A stretch of DNA of 64,000 bases from Streptosporangium sp. NBC_01495 (GTDB taxonomy: Bacteria; Actinomycetota; Actinomycetes; Streptosporangiales; Streptosporangiaceae): positions 6,324,001-6,388,000 of the forward strand of contig NZ_CP109430.1 of NCBI RefSeq assembly GCF_036250735.1. Reading direction: 5' to 3'. The position numbers were made by a program, and so were the translations under genes. This document shows, one piece after another, positions 52,625-61,621 of the stretch. The notes below the pieces were generated by a model, which did no database searches, was not told the origin of the DNA, and saw only the letters and a program-made list of their open reading frames with translations. The stretch's first letter is position 1; each line of letters starts with the position of its first letter.

Positions 52625-53779
52625 GTGAACATTGCATTCGTTTCCTCCGAGGCTCTCTCCTCCACCCAGGACGAGTCCGACCTCGCCGCCCAGCGCGCTC
52701 ACCTGATGGCAGTGGCCCGTGAGCTCGGCCGTGAGCACAAGGTCACGATCTACACCCGGAGGAACTCCGACTCGGAGAAGGCCAGGGTCCGCGTGTCGCA
52801 GGGCGTCACGCTGGAGAACCTGACCGCCGGGCCCGCGCAGGACCTTCCCGAGGACGGCGTGCTGCCCTACCTGTCCGACCTCGGCGACCAGCTGATGCAC
52901 CGCTGGGGGCAGGACCGCCCGGACGTCATCCACGCGCACTCCTGGACCGGCGGGCTGGCCGCGATCGCCGGGGCGAACGGCCTCAACGTGCCGTTCACCC
53001 AGACCTTCAGCAACGAGAACTCCCGCGACGTCAGGAAGGTCCGGGTGCAGCGGGCCATCGGGCGCCGGGCCAGCGCGGTGATCGCCGGGTGCGGCGACGA
53101 GGAGAGCTCGCTGATCCGGCTGGGCGTGCCGCGCCGCAACATCTCGGTCATCCCGTGCGGTGTCGACGTCGAGCGGTTCCGCCGCCAGGGTCCGGCCGCC
53201 GCCCGCGGTACCCGGCCCCGCCTGCTGCACGTGGGCCCGCTCACGGCGGACAAGGGCGTGCACACCGCGATCCGCGCGCTGGAGGGCATTCCCGAGGCCG
53301 AGCTGATCATCGCCGGTGGCCCCGCGTCCGTGGACCTGGAGCACGACGCCGACGCGCACCGCATGATGCTGCTGGCCAAGGAGATCGGCGTCGACGACCG
53401 GATCACCGTTCTCGGGCACGTCCCGCACTCCTCGGTCGCCAAGCTGATGCGCAGCGCCGACGTGGTCGTCTCGCTGCCCAGGGAGGCCCCGGCCGGCGTC
53501 GTGGCGCTGGAGGCCATGGCCTGCGGCGTTCCCGTCATCGCCTCCGCGGTGGGAGCCCACCTCGACTCCGTGGTGGACGGGGTGACCGGCCTGCTGGTGC
53601 CCGCCGACCGTCCGGCGCAGACCTCCCGCCTCACCCGCGAGCTGCTCGCCGACCCGACCCGTCGCACCGCGCTCGGCTTCGCCGGTGCCGACCGCGCCCG
53701 GTCCCGCTACTCGTGGGAGCGGATCAGCCAGGAGCTCGTCCACGTCTACGAGACCGCTCTTTCCGGCTCCGCCCGCTGA
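52625..53779 (+). CDS. Glycosyltransferase family 4 protein
   Basis: A 384-residue GT-B retaining glycosyltransferase. The N-terminal half has MNIAFVSSEALSS and DVIHAHSWTGGLAAIAG; the C-terminal GT4 half begins RLLHVGPLTADKGVHTAI near 200 and holds the donor-binding motif PREAPAGVVALEAMACGVPV near 285-304 (E-x7-E). It transfers a sugar from an NDP donor to an unknown acceptor in the cytosol. GTG 52625 is used (AGAGGTGTGCC upstream). A strong terminator follows, so it is transcribed alone. Confidence 0.92.
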   Translation: MNIAFVSSEALSSTQDESDLAAQRAHLMAVARELGREHKVTIYTRRNSDSEKARVRVSQGVTLENLTAGPAQDLPEDGVLPYLSDLGDQLMHRWGQDRPDVIHAHSWTGGLAAIAGANGLNVPFTQTFSNENSRDVRKVRVQRAIGRRASAVIAGCGDEESSLIRLGVPRRNISVIPCGVDVERFRRQGPAAARGTRPRLLHVGPLTADKGVHTAIRALEGIPEAELIIAGGPASVDLEHDADAHRMMLLAKEIGVDDRITVLGHVPHSSVAKLMRSADVVVSLPREAPAGVVALEAMACGVPVIASAVGAHLDSVVDGVTGLLVPADRPAQTSRLTRELLADPTRRTALGFAGADRARSRYSWERISQELVHVYETALSGSAR

Positions 53780-53833
53780 GCGCACCCGGCCGCGCCGGCC
53801 GGACACCGCGGGCCGCGCGGAACACACCCCGAG

Positions 53834-53866
53834 ACCGGGGGTCCCCGAAGGGGGACCCCCGGTTTT
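53834..53866 (+). terminator. Rho-independent terminator
   Basis: Perfect 13-bp stem (ACCGGGGGTCCCC at 53834-53846 and its complement at 53851-53863), loop GAAG, then TTTT. Confidence 0.9.
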
Positions 53867-53898
53867 CGCGTACGGGGCCCGCATCGCGGGTGCGCGGG

Positions 53899-54040
53899 AC
53901 TCGCGTCAGGGGCGGGTGATAGTCCGTGTCACGGGCGGATGAGCTCACATCACGGGTGTGCAGGCCCGCGTCAGGGGTGGGTGAGGCCCGCGTCTCGGGC
54001 GAGTGACGCCCGTGTCAGGGTGGGTGAGGCTCGTGCGACG
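53899..54040. repeat. 22-bp minisatellite
   Basis: Six or so degenerate units follow CGCGTCAGGGGTGGGTGAGGCC with a period of about 22. They lie between the glycosyltransferase terminator and the 3' end of a minus-strand membrane protein gene. Confidence 0.65.
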
Positions 54041-54108
54041 GCCCGCCTCCGCGATTCACCGCCCTCACCTACACCGGCTCCCGTGACGCCTGTGGCCCGC
54101 GGCTACGC

Positions 54109-55071
54109 CTATGCCTGCGACTGCGACCGGGTCGCGCGGCGGTGCAGGAGGACGCCGAGGCCGCTGGCGGCGAGCAGGACGACCCCGGCCAGGACCAGGA
54201 TCACCGCGCCGCCCACGGCCCCGTCCGTCCAGTCCCAGACGGCCTCGGGGACGGCGAGCGTCAGCCCGGCCACGCCGCTGACGATCAGCACCCAGGTGCG
54301 CCACCGCCCGTACAGCGCCAGGCAGGCCAGCGCGATCAGCGCGGTCAGCCAGTATCCCCAGGCGCCTCCGTCCCACAGAACGGGCCACTGGCCGCCGAAG
54401 AGCGCGATGGCGGCGCCCATGCCCAGGCCCAGGTCGCGCGGGACGAGCAGTCCGGCCAGGGCGGCCCCCAGGATGAGCAGGCCCAGCGCGACGTAGGCCA
54501 GGCCCCAGCCCGGTCCCTCCCCCGCGGAGGCGTCCACCAGGCCGGTCAGCGTGACCAGGGCGAAGCCGCCGCAGGCCAGCAGGCCGATCGCGGTGGGCAG
54601 CAGCGCGTAGGCCGCCGCCGCGACCACCAGCCCGGCCACGCCGCCGACGAGCACCTCCTGGCGGTCGACCGCCACCCCGGCGCACAGGGCCGCCGTACCC
54701 GAGCCCAGTGCGGCGAGCGTGGCGGCGACCCTGCCCTGCACGGCGGCCGTCCTGCCGGTCGCCGACCGCGCCGCCGCGCCGAGCCCCGCGGCCACCGCCA
54801 GCAGGAGCAGCGTGACCACGACGAGGACCGTGATCCTCGCCGGCTGGGTCATCCGGTCCCAGCCCAGGCCGACGAAGGCCGCGGCACCTGCCAGGACGAG
54901 TCCCCCGCCGACGTACGCGAGGATCTCGCTCCACCTGACCCGGTCTCCCGCGCCCGGCTCACGCAGCGCCTCGCCGACGGCGAGGGCGACCGGCTCCACC
55001 TGCTCGGGGCGGAGTTCGCCGGACTCCACCAGCCGGGCCAGCGCCCGCCGTACGGCGTCAACGTCGTTCAT
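54109..55071 (-). CDS. DUF2157-like multi-spanning membrane protein
   Basis: A 320-residue protein: cytosolic N-terminal segment (about 1-45) with LARLVESGELRPEQVEPVA, then eight to ten closely spaced membrane helices starting ILAYVGGGLVLAGAAAF. The layout matches the DUF2157 group of bacterial membrane proteins of unknown role. ATG 55071 is taken; the longer frame is not conserved in type. It is divergent from the GH16 gene. Confidence 0.75.
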   Translation of the reverse strand: MNDVDAVRRALARLVESGELRPEQVEPVALAVGEALREPGAGDRVRWSEILAYVGGGLVLAGAAAFVGLGWDRMTQPARITVLVVVTLLLLAVAAGLGAAARSATGRTAAVQGRVAATLAALGSGTAALCAGVAVDRQEVLVGGVAGLVVAAAAYALLPTAIGLLACGGFALVTLTGLVDASAGEGPGWGLAYVALGLLILGAALAGLLVPRDLGLGMGAAIALFGGQWPVLWDGGAWGYWLTALIALACLALYGRWRTWVLIVSGVAGLTLAVPEAVWDWTDGAVGGAVILVLAGVVLLAASGLGVLLHRRATRSQSQA

Positions 55072-55182
55072 GTGCGGAATCGTGACACACCCGGATCTGG
55101 ACGGCACCCCCCGAACCACTGGGACGTATGCGAAGAAGGGATACCCCTGTTACTGGAGTGGGATCGTTGCTTTGATGGCCCC

Positions 55183-55932
55183 ATGTCGATTCGTGGCACG
55201 CTCCTGGGTGTTCTGGCCGCCTCCCTCGCGTTCTCCTCGCTGCCCGCGACGGGCGCGTCCGCGGAGACGGGCCCGTCCGCCGGGCGCGGCTGGGGCGCCC
55301 CGGTCCTGGTGGAGAACTTCAACGGCACCCGCGTCGACGGCCGCAGGTGGGTCGTCTACCACTCCCCCGGCGCCGAGACCAACCCGCGCACCGGGCGGGC
55401 CTCGACCGTGGGCGGTGGCGTGCTGCGGCTCAAGGGTGGCTTTTACGGGGGCAGGGACCTGTCGGGGGGCATCGCGACCCGGAGCGCGCAGCGGTACGGG
55501 CGCTGGGAGGTGCGGCTGCGGGCCGAGCGCGGCGCGGGCTACACCCCCGTGGCGCTGCTCTGGCCGTCCGACCAGGGCGGCGGGGAGTACGCGGAGGTCG
55601 ACTTCGCCGAGATCATCGACCCGGGCCGCAGGTCGGGCGGGATCTTCGTGCACCGCGGCGACCGGCCCCAGGCCCAGCGGCAGATGCGGGCCGACTTCAC
55701 CCGGTGGCACACGGTCGCGGTCGACTTGCTGCCCGGACGGCTGACGTTCTGGCTGGACGGCAGGAAGGTGTGGGACTACCGGGGGCCGAACGTGCCGAGG
55801 AGCCGCTCCATGCACCTGACGCTCCAGAACGACGTGACGTGCAACGAGTGGTCGCCGTGCCGCGACCGCTCCACTCCCCCGACGGTCAGCATGTACGTGG
55901 ACTGGGTGAAGGTCTACCGGGCCCCCGTCTGA
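55183..55932 (+). CDS. Secreted glycoside hydrolase family 16 protein
   Basis: A 249-residue exported enzyme: signal peptide about 1-27 (ATGASA), then a concanavalin-like GH16 domain with RYGRWEVRLRAERGAGYTP and the catalytic motif EVDFAE (Glu138 nucleophile, Asp140, Glu143 acid/base). The family endo-hydrolyses beta-glucans, carrageenan, agar or similar polymers; this one fits a laminarinase or licheninase type. ATG 55183 is chosen as the signal start. Confidence 0.88.
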   Translation: MSIRGTLLGVLAASLAFSSLPATGASAETGPSAGRGWGAPVLVENFNGTRVDGRRWVVYHSPGAETNPRTGRASTVGGGVLRLKGGFYGGRDLSGGIATRSAQRYGRWEVRLRAERGAGYTPVALLWPSDQGGGEYAEVDFAEIIDPGRRSGGIFVHRGDRPQAQRQMRADFTRWHTVAVDLLPGRLTFWLDGRKVWDYRGPNVPRSRSMHLTLQNDVTCNEWSPCRDRSTPPTVSMYVDWVKVYRAPV

Positions 55933-55944
55933 CGGAAGCCGGTG

Positions 55945-56095
55945 GTCAGAGCCGACGGGAGCCGGGCTCAGAGTTGACCGGAGCCGGGGCTCAGAGGGGT
56001 GAGGACCGGGGCTCAGATGGGTGAGGGCCGGGGTCCAGATGGGTGAGGGCCGGGCCGATGGGAGCCGGAGCGCCTACGGGAGCCGGAGCTCAGAG
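55945..56095. repeat. 22-24-bp tandem repeats reaching the pucR-type stop
   Basis: Five to seven degenerate units (GCCGGGGCTCAGATGGGTGAG and variants) end at the stop codon of the PucR-type gene (56090-56092), whose last codons are a recognisable unit. It lies between two convergent genes. Confidence 0.65.
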
Positions 56096-57178
56096 CAGGT
56101 GGGCGGCCTTGAGGGCGAGGTGGATCAGCAGGCGGTCCTCGCCGTCGGCGAGGTCCCTGCCGGTGAGCCGCTCCGCCTTGGCCAGCCGGTAGTAGAGCGT
56201 CTGGCGGTGCACGCCGAGCGCGCCGGCGGTCTCCTGGACGTGGCCGGCGCGGTCGAGGTAGCTCTCCACGGTCCTGGCCAGCTCCGGATCCTCGGCCAGC
56301 CCGGCGGTCTCCTCCGCCAGCTCCCGCAGCCCCGCCGGTGACATGCGGGCCAGCAGCCGGTAGACGCCCAGCCCCGGCCAGGTGGCGACGGGGGCCAGCG
56401 CGGGCACCCGGCCGGCGACGCCGAGCGCGTGCACGGCCTCCCGCCAGCTCCGCCAGGCCTGCGCGGGCTCGTCCCTGGGGGCGCCGACGCCCACCACCGT
56501 CCCGTACATGCCCTGGATCCGGTCGGCCAGCTCTCCGGCCTGGCCCGCCGGGACCAGGAGGGCGACCAGCGGCTCGCCCCGTACCGGGAACGCGGGGTCG
56601 GCGAGCACGGCGCGCGGGAGCGTCCAGAGGGCGGCGACCCGGTCCGGGGAGGTGCGGGCGGCGATCGCCGTCACCGGGCCGCGCACGTCGTCCAGCCGCG
56701 ACAGCGCCCGGGAGCGTTCCTCGGCGTCGGAGGAGAACAGCTCCCGCAGGTTCGCGCCCAGGTCCTGGCGGCTGCGGGCCTCCTGGGCGAGGACGGTGGC
56801 GGCCCGGGAGACCAGGTCTCCGACCGAGGCGAGGGCGTCGTCCCCGAGCGTTCCGTCGTCGAGGAGCCACAGGTAGCCGTAGGTCACCTCGTGGTGCCGC
56901 AGCGGCACGCACACCCGCGCGAGCACGCCCAGGTCGGCGTCGGCGGGGATGCGGACGGGCCCGCGGGCCCCGGCGATGCCGTAGCCCTCGAAGTAGGCTC
57001 GCACCTGGTCCGTCGCGCGGCGCCGCAGGATGGACTCCTGGCGCACCACGTCGATGTCGCCGCTCTGCGCGGCGTAGGCCAGGAGCTGGAAGACCCGGTC
57101 CTCCAGGGTGGCCGAGGCGCCGAGCCTGGCGGCGATCTCGTCTACCGTCTCCTGTAACACCCCACCATTGTCGTACAT
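56090..57178 (-). CDS. PucR-family transcriptional regulator of proline catabolism
   Basis: A 362-residue protein with a sensory N-terminal part (about 1-270) and a C-terminal PucR helix-turn-helix (about 300-355; ESYLDRAGHVQETAGALGVH and RQTLYYRLAKAERLTG). It is divergently transcribed from proline dehydrogenase with 76 bp between, the standard PutR arrangement in actinomycetes, where it activates put genes when proline is present. ATG 57178 chosen. Confidence 0.9.
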   Translation of the reverse strand: MYDNGGVLQETVDEIAARLGASATLEDRVFQLLAYAAQSGDIDVVRQESILRRRATDQVRAYFEGYGIAGARGPVRIPADADLGVLARVCVPLRHHEVTYGYLWLLDDGTLGDDALASVGDLVSRAATVLAQEARSRQDLGANLRELFSSDAEERSRALSRLDDVRGPVTAIAARTSPDRVAALWTLPRAVLADPAFPVRGEPLVALLVPAGQAGELADRIQGMYGTVVGVGAPRDEPAQAWRSWREAVHALGVAGRVPALAPVATWPGLGVYRLLARMSPAGLRELAEETAGLAEDPELARTVESYLDRAGHVQETAGALGVHRQTLYYRLAKAERLTGRDLADGEDRLLIHLALKAAHLL

Positions 57179-57254
57179 GTGTATGAACGCCCCGCCCGTT
57201 GATCGTGGCAGATGCACATGACGGCCGGTCGGGCGGAGGTTTTAGGCTGGAAGC

Positions 57255-58180
<926 letters not shown>

Positions 58181-58181
<1 letters not shown>

Positions 58182-59860
58182 TGGATGCCATCTCCGCCGT
58201 TCCCGCCCCGTTCAACGAGCCGGCGCTCGGTTACGCGCCCGGCAGCGCCGAGCGTGCGGCGCTGGAGAACCGCGTCAAGGAGCTGGCCGGGGCCCAGCTG
58301 GACCTGACGATGACGATCGGCGGCGAGCGGCGGATGGGCGGCGGCGCCCCGATCGACGTGGTCCAGCCGCACAACCACGCCTCCGTGCTGGGCCGCATGA
58401 CGGACGCGAACGCCGACGACGTGCGCGCGGCGATCGACGCCTCGCTGGCGGCGGCGCCCGCGTGGCGCGCCCTGCCGTTCGACGAGCGGGCCGCGATCTT
58501 CCTGCGGGCCGCCGACCTGCTGGCCGGCCCCTACCGGCAGACGCTGAACGGCGCGACGATCCTGGGCCAGTCCAAGTCCGCGCAGCAGGCGGAGATCGAC
58601 GCCGCCTGCGAGCTGATCGACTTCCTGCGCTTCAACGTGGACTTCGCGCGCCGGCTTCTCAGCGACCAGCCGGTCTCGTCGCCCGGCGTGTGGAACCGGA
58701 TGGAGTACCGGCCGCTGGAGGGCTTCGTCCTGGCGATCACGCCGTTCAACTTCACCGCCATCGCCGCGAACCTGCCGTCGGCCCCGGCCCTGATGGGCAA
58801 CGTCGTCGTCTGGAAGCCCTCCCCCACCCAGCAGTTCTCCGCGCACTTCACCATGCGCCTGCTGGAGGAGGCGGGGCTCCCGCCGGGCGTCATCAACATG
58901 GTGACCGGCAACGGCGCGGCCGTCTCCGAGGTCGCGACGACCCACCCGGAGCTGGCCGCCATCCACTTCACCGGCTCCACGCCCACCTTCCAGCACCTGT
59001 GGTCCACGGTCGGCGCCAACATCGCCTCGTACCGGTCCTACCCGCGCCTGGTCGGCGAGACCGGCGGCAAGGACTTCGTGCTGGCCCACCCCTCGGCCGA
59101 CCCCGCGGCGCTCACCACCGCGCTGGTCCGCGGCGCGTTCGAGTACCAGGGGCAGAAGTGCTCGGCCGCCTCCCGCGCGTACGTGCCGCGCTCGGTCTGG
59201 TCGGTGATCCGCGACGAGCTCGTGGGCACCGCCGAGTCGCTGACCGTCGGGGACGTGGCCGCCGACCTGTCGACCTTCATGGGCGCGGTCATCGACGAGC
59301 GGGCGTTCGCCAAGAACAGGGCCGCGATCGACCGGGCCCGCTCGCTCGACTCGATCAACGTGCTGACCGGCTCGTACGACGACTCGACCGGCTACTTCGT
59401 GAGGCCGACCATCCTGGAGTCGGCCGACCCCACCGACGAGATCTTCGTCAAGGAGTACTTCGGGCCGATCCTCGGCGTGCACGTCTACGACGACGCGGAC
59501 TTCGACGCGGTCCTTGACCAGATGGAGGGCGTCTCCCCGTACGCGCTGACCGGTTCGATCATCGCCCGGGACCGCTACGCGATCGCCTCGGCGTCGGAGC
59601 GGCTGCGCTTCGCGGCGGGCAACCTCTACATCAACGACAAGCCGACCGGCGCGGTCGTCGGCCAGCAGCCCTTCGGCGGGGGCCGCTCGTCGGGTACGAA
59701 CGACAAGGCCGGGTCGATCCTCAACCTGACCCGCTGGGTCAGCGCCAGGACCATCAAGGAGACCTTCGCCCCGCCGATCGTTAAGGGACCATATAGGGGT
59801 GACATTCCCCAGTCCGGCTGGGAGCAGCCTGATCTCAAGAAGTTCGGCTATTCCGAATAG
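58181..59860 (+). CDS. pruA: L-glutamate gamma-semialdehyde dehydrogenase
   Basis: A 559-residue NAD-dependent aldehyde dehydrogenase of the PruA type, converting the semialdehyde from pyrroline-5-carboxylate to glutamate. Motifs: ITPFNFTAIAANLPSAPALM, GETGGKDF with the general-base Glu, FEYQGQKCSAASRAYVPRS with the catalytic Cys, and QQPFGGGRSSGTNDKAG. TTGGAGG precedes the ATG. A strong terminator follows. With putB and PucR it forms a complete proline-to-glutamate module. Confidence 0.96.
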
Positions 59861-60284
59861 GCCGTGAAAAGCGGTGACGCCTGGGTTTCGCATACGAAAC
59901 CCAGGCGTCATTCGTTTCCGTCGTTTCCGGCTGCGGCCAGGGCATCGACCCCACCCACGAGGTGCCACCGCTCGCGTCCAGCCGATACCAGCCCGGCCCG
60001 TACGCCGCCCGCAGCAACACCGGCTCCGTGCACGGGTCCTCCCCCGGCCCCAGCAGCAGTCCCAGCTTCCGCGCGATCGTTCGATTCTGTTCGATCCACG
60101 CGTGGCACACGTCGTCCAGATCCAGCCCGTTGCACGGGCAGTTCGTGATCGTCCGAGGATCACCGCCCATCCCCCGCGGATCCCGATGATGCTGCTGCGT
60201 CGCCGGCCGCCGACCGCACGCCTCGCAGATCCCCATCGACCGGGAACGGATCGCCGACCGCGTCGCGGCCGGGAAGCCGCTCAC
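59835..60284 (-). CDS. Phage-type HNH endonuclease-like protein
   Basis: A 149-residue protein: CEACGRRPATQQHHRDPRGM with a Cys pair and His-His, followed by DVCHAWIEQNRTIA and a C-terminal AYGPGWYRLDASGG strand, as in small phage HNH proteins. GTG 60284 has AGGAG 5 nt upstream and overlaps the stop of a short frame (GTGA). Its last 35 codons or so run antisense through the pruA terminator and into the pruA 3' end, so the natural C-terminus has probably been replaced. Confidence 0.7.
   Translation of the reverse strand: MSGFPAATRSAIRSRSMGICEACGRRPATQQHHRDPRGMGGDPRTITNCPCNGLDLDDVCHAWIEQNRTIARKLGLLLGPGEDPCTEPVLLRAAYGPGWYRLDASGGTSWVGSMPWPQPETTETNDAWVSYAKPRRHRFSRPIRNSRTS
59875..59917 (+). terminator. 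Terminator of the proline operon
   Basis: Perfect 16-bp stem (59875-59890 and 59895-59910; TGACGCCTGGGTTTCG and complement) with loop CATA, followed by TTCGTTT. Confidence 0.9.
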
Positions 60285-60415
60285 TCCAGCTCCTCAAGCG
60301 CGGCCAGGACCGCGTCGGCGATGGCCATCGCGTGCGCGTCCGGCGCCGCCGACACCCGCTCGCGCACCCGCCGGTCCCACTCGGCGATCACGGCCCGCGG
60401 GACCGTAGAAAAAAC
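60281..60415 (-). pseudogene. 5'-truncated partner frame of the HNH gene
   Basis: A frame ending AHAMAIADAVLAALEELE overlaps the HNH start as GTGA and reads upstream through VPRAVIAEWDRRVRER to the left end of the ISL3 relic at 60416, where it is cut. The original gene lost its start to that insertion. A GTG at 60391 has no ribosome site. Confidence 0.45.
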
Positions 60416-61208
60416 GGCGCTGTCTCTCTTTCGGTGGTGACGGAGCGTCAGCCCAAGAGAATGCGGTGGCGGAGCAGGGCGAAGCCGGCACGGCCGTGCA
60501 TCTGGCGCGTGATGCGCTTGGTCTTGGTGTTCACGTCTTCGGTGCCGCCGTTGTGGTGGGGCAAGGTGACGGCCGCACGGACGGCATCGCGACCTGGTCG
60601 AGGCCGCGGGTGAAGGCGTGCAGGTGAGGGAGATCGGCGGCGCGGGCGGCGGTGATCCACGTGTCGAGACGGTCGACGTTACCCTCGCGCGGCCGGAGCA
60701 GGTCGGCGAAGAGGCGCACCAGCCCGGCCAAGTCGATCATCTCGGGGCAGGCGGCGGTGAGCTCGTCAAGCAGGTTCCGCTGCTTGCCGGTGAGGTTACC
60801 GGGCCGGGTGAGCAGGAGCCGGGCCAGGTGGCGCGGTGAGATGGGCGGGCGGTCGCCTTCGGCGCGGCCCTGGGTGATGTAGCGATACAGGAGGTTGAAG
60901 CTGCCAGGGTAGCCGAGGGTCTTGATCTCGGTGAACAGGTGCGCGGCGTGCGTCGATCGGGACATCGGCCACGTTCCGCTCGTGATAACCGTGCACGCGT
61001 TCGGTCTCGGCACCGCGGCCAGGGCAGGCGACGGGGCCGTCCGGGGTTCGCGCCTGTACCCGAATCCGTTCGCGCTCGTCCGCCACGTTCTCCACGACCA
61101 GCGGCGATAACCCCGCGAACACCGCACTCACCAGCTCGTCGACATCACGCATGACTCACCGTGACGCATCGGGGCGTTCCGTCACCACCGAGAAAGAGAG
61201 ACAGAGCC
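60416..61208 (-). mobile_element. Deleted ISL3-family element
   Basis: A 793-bp element with imperfect terminal repeats of about 30 bp (left GGCGCTGTCTCTCTTTCGG, right end complementary). The minus-strand transposase keeps its N-terminal zinc-knuckle part (VACPGRGAETERVHGYHERN near 61020) and its C-terminal part (LFTEIKTLGYPGSFNLLYRY to MHGRAGFALLRHRILLG), but the catalytic centre is deleted and the frame shifts near 60605. It is inactive. No clear target-site duplication is seen. Confidence 0.75.
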
Positions 61209-61428
61209 GTTTGATTGACAGACCCTGTGTGGGGTCCGTTACAAGATCGCGATAAAGAGAAGCAGCGCCAGGATCCTCTCACCGAGCTCACCCTGAGTAG
61301 CTGATCATCGAGAGTGAGCCAGAGCCCTTTTACATGGCCACGGACACGTCGGCAGCCCTGTCTCACACGCAGCGGATTTTGATACAGGCTCTACAATCGA
61401 CGTGGTGGTCCGTCGGCTGGCGGTCCAT
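61209..61428. other. Spacer without a gene
   Basis: About 220 bp of lower-GC sequence between the IS relic and the small frame at 61429. Nothing identifiable; it may contain other IS debris. Confidence 0.3.
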
Positions 61429-61542
61429 TCAGCGGCAGAAGGGGGCCATGCCGAGCAGGGACTTGACGCCTCCAAGCAGGCGCTGGATGACCTCTGGAGA
61501 CAGCCGAGAACAGGCTGGCTTCGCCGCGCTCGACAATCGCAT
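61429..61542 (-). CDS. Possible 37-aa cationic peptide
   Basis: A 37-codon frame MRLSSAAKPACSRLSPEV...MAPFCR contains two cysteines, a net positive charge and an amphipathic middle (IQRLLGGVKSLLGM). A GGGGGG tract lies upstream but there is no good Shine-Dalgarno. It is divergent from the SARP-type regulator. It is a weak candidate for a small secreted or precursor peptide. Confidence 0.3.
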   Translation of the reverse strand: MRLSSAAKPACSRLSPEVIQRLLGGVKSLLGMAPFCR

Positions 61543-61621
61543 GTGCCGCCCCCCGGACACCGTTTCGGCTTGGTTTGATGAAGGGGCAGGCTGAAGATTG
61601 TATCCGGTGAGGGAGAAACAT

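Noticed and set aside
61334-61594. 86-codon plus-strand frame before the SARP gene
   Set aside because: No ribosome site and mixed composition beside IS debris.
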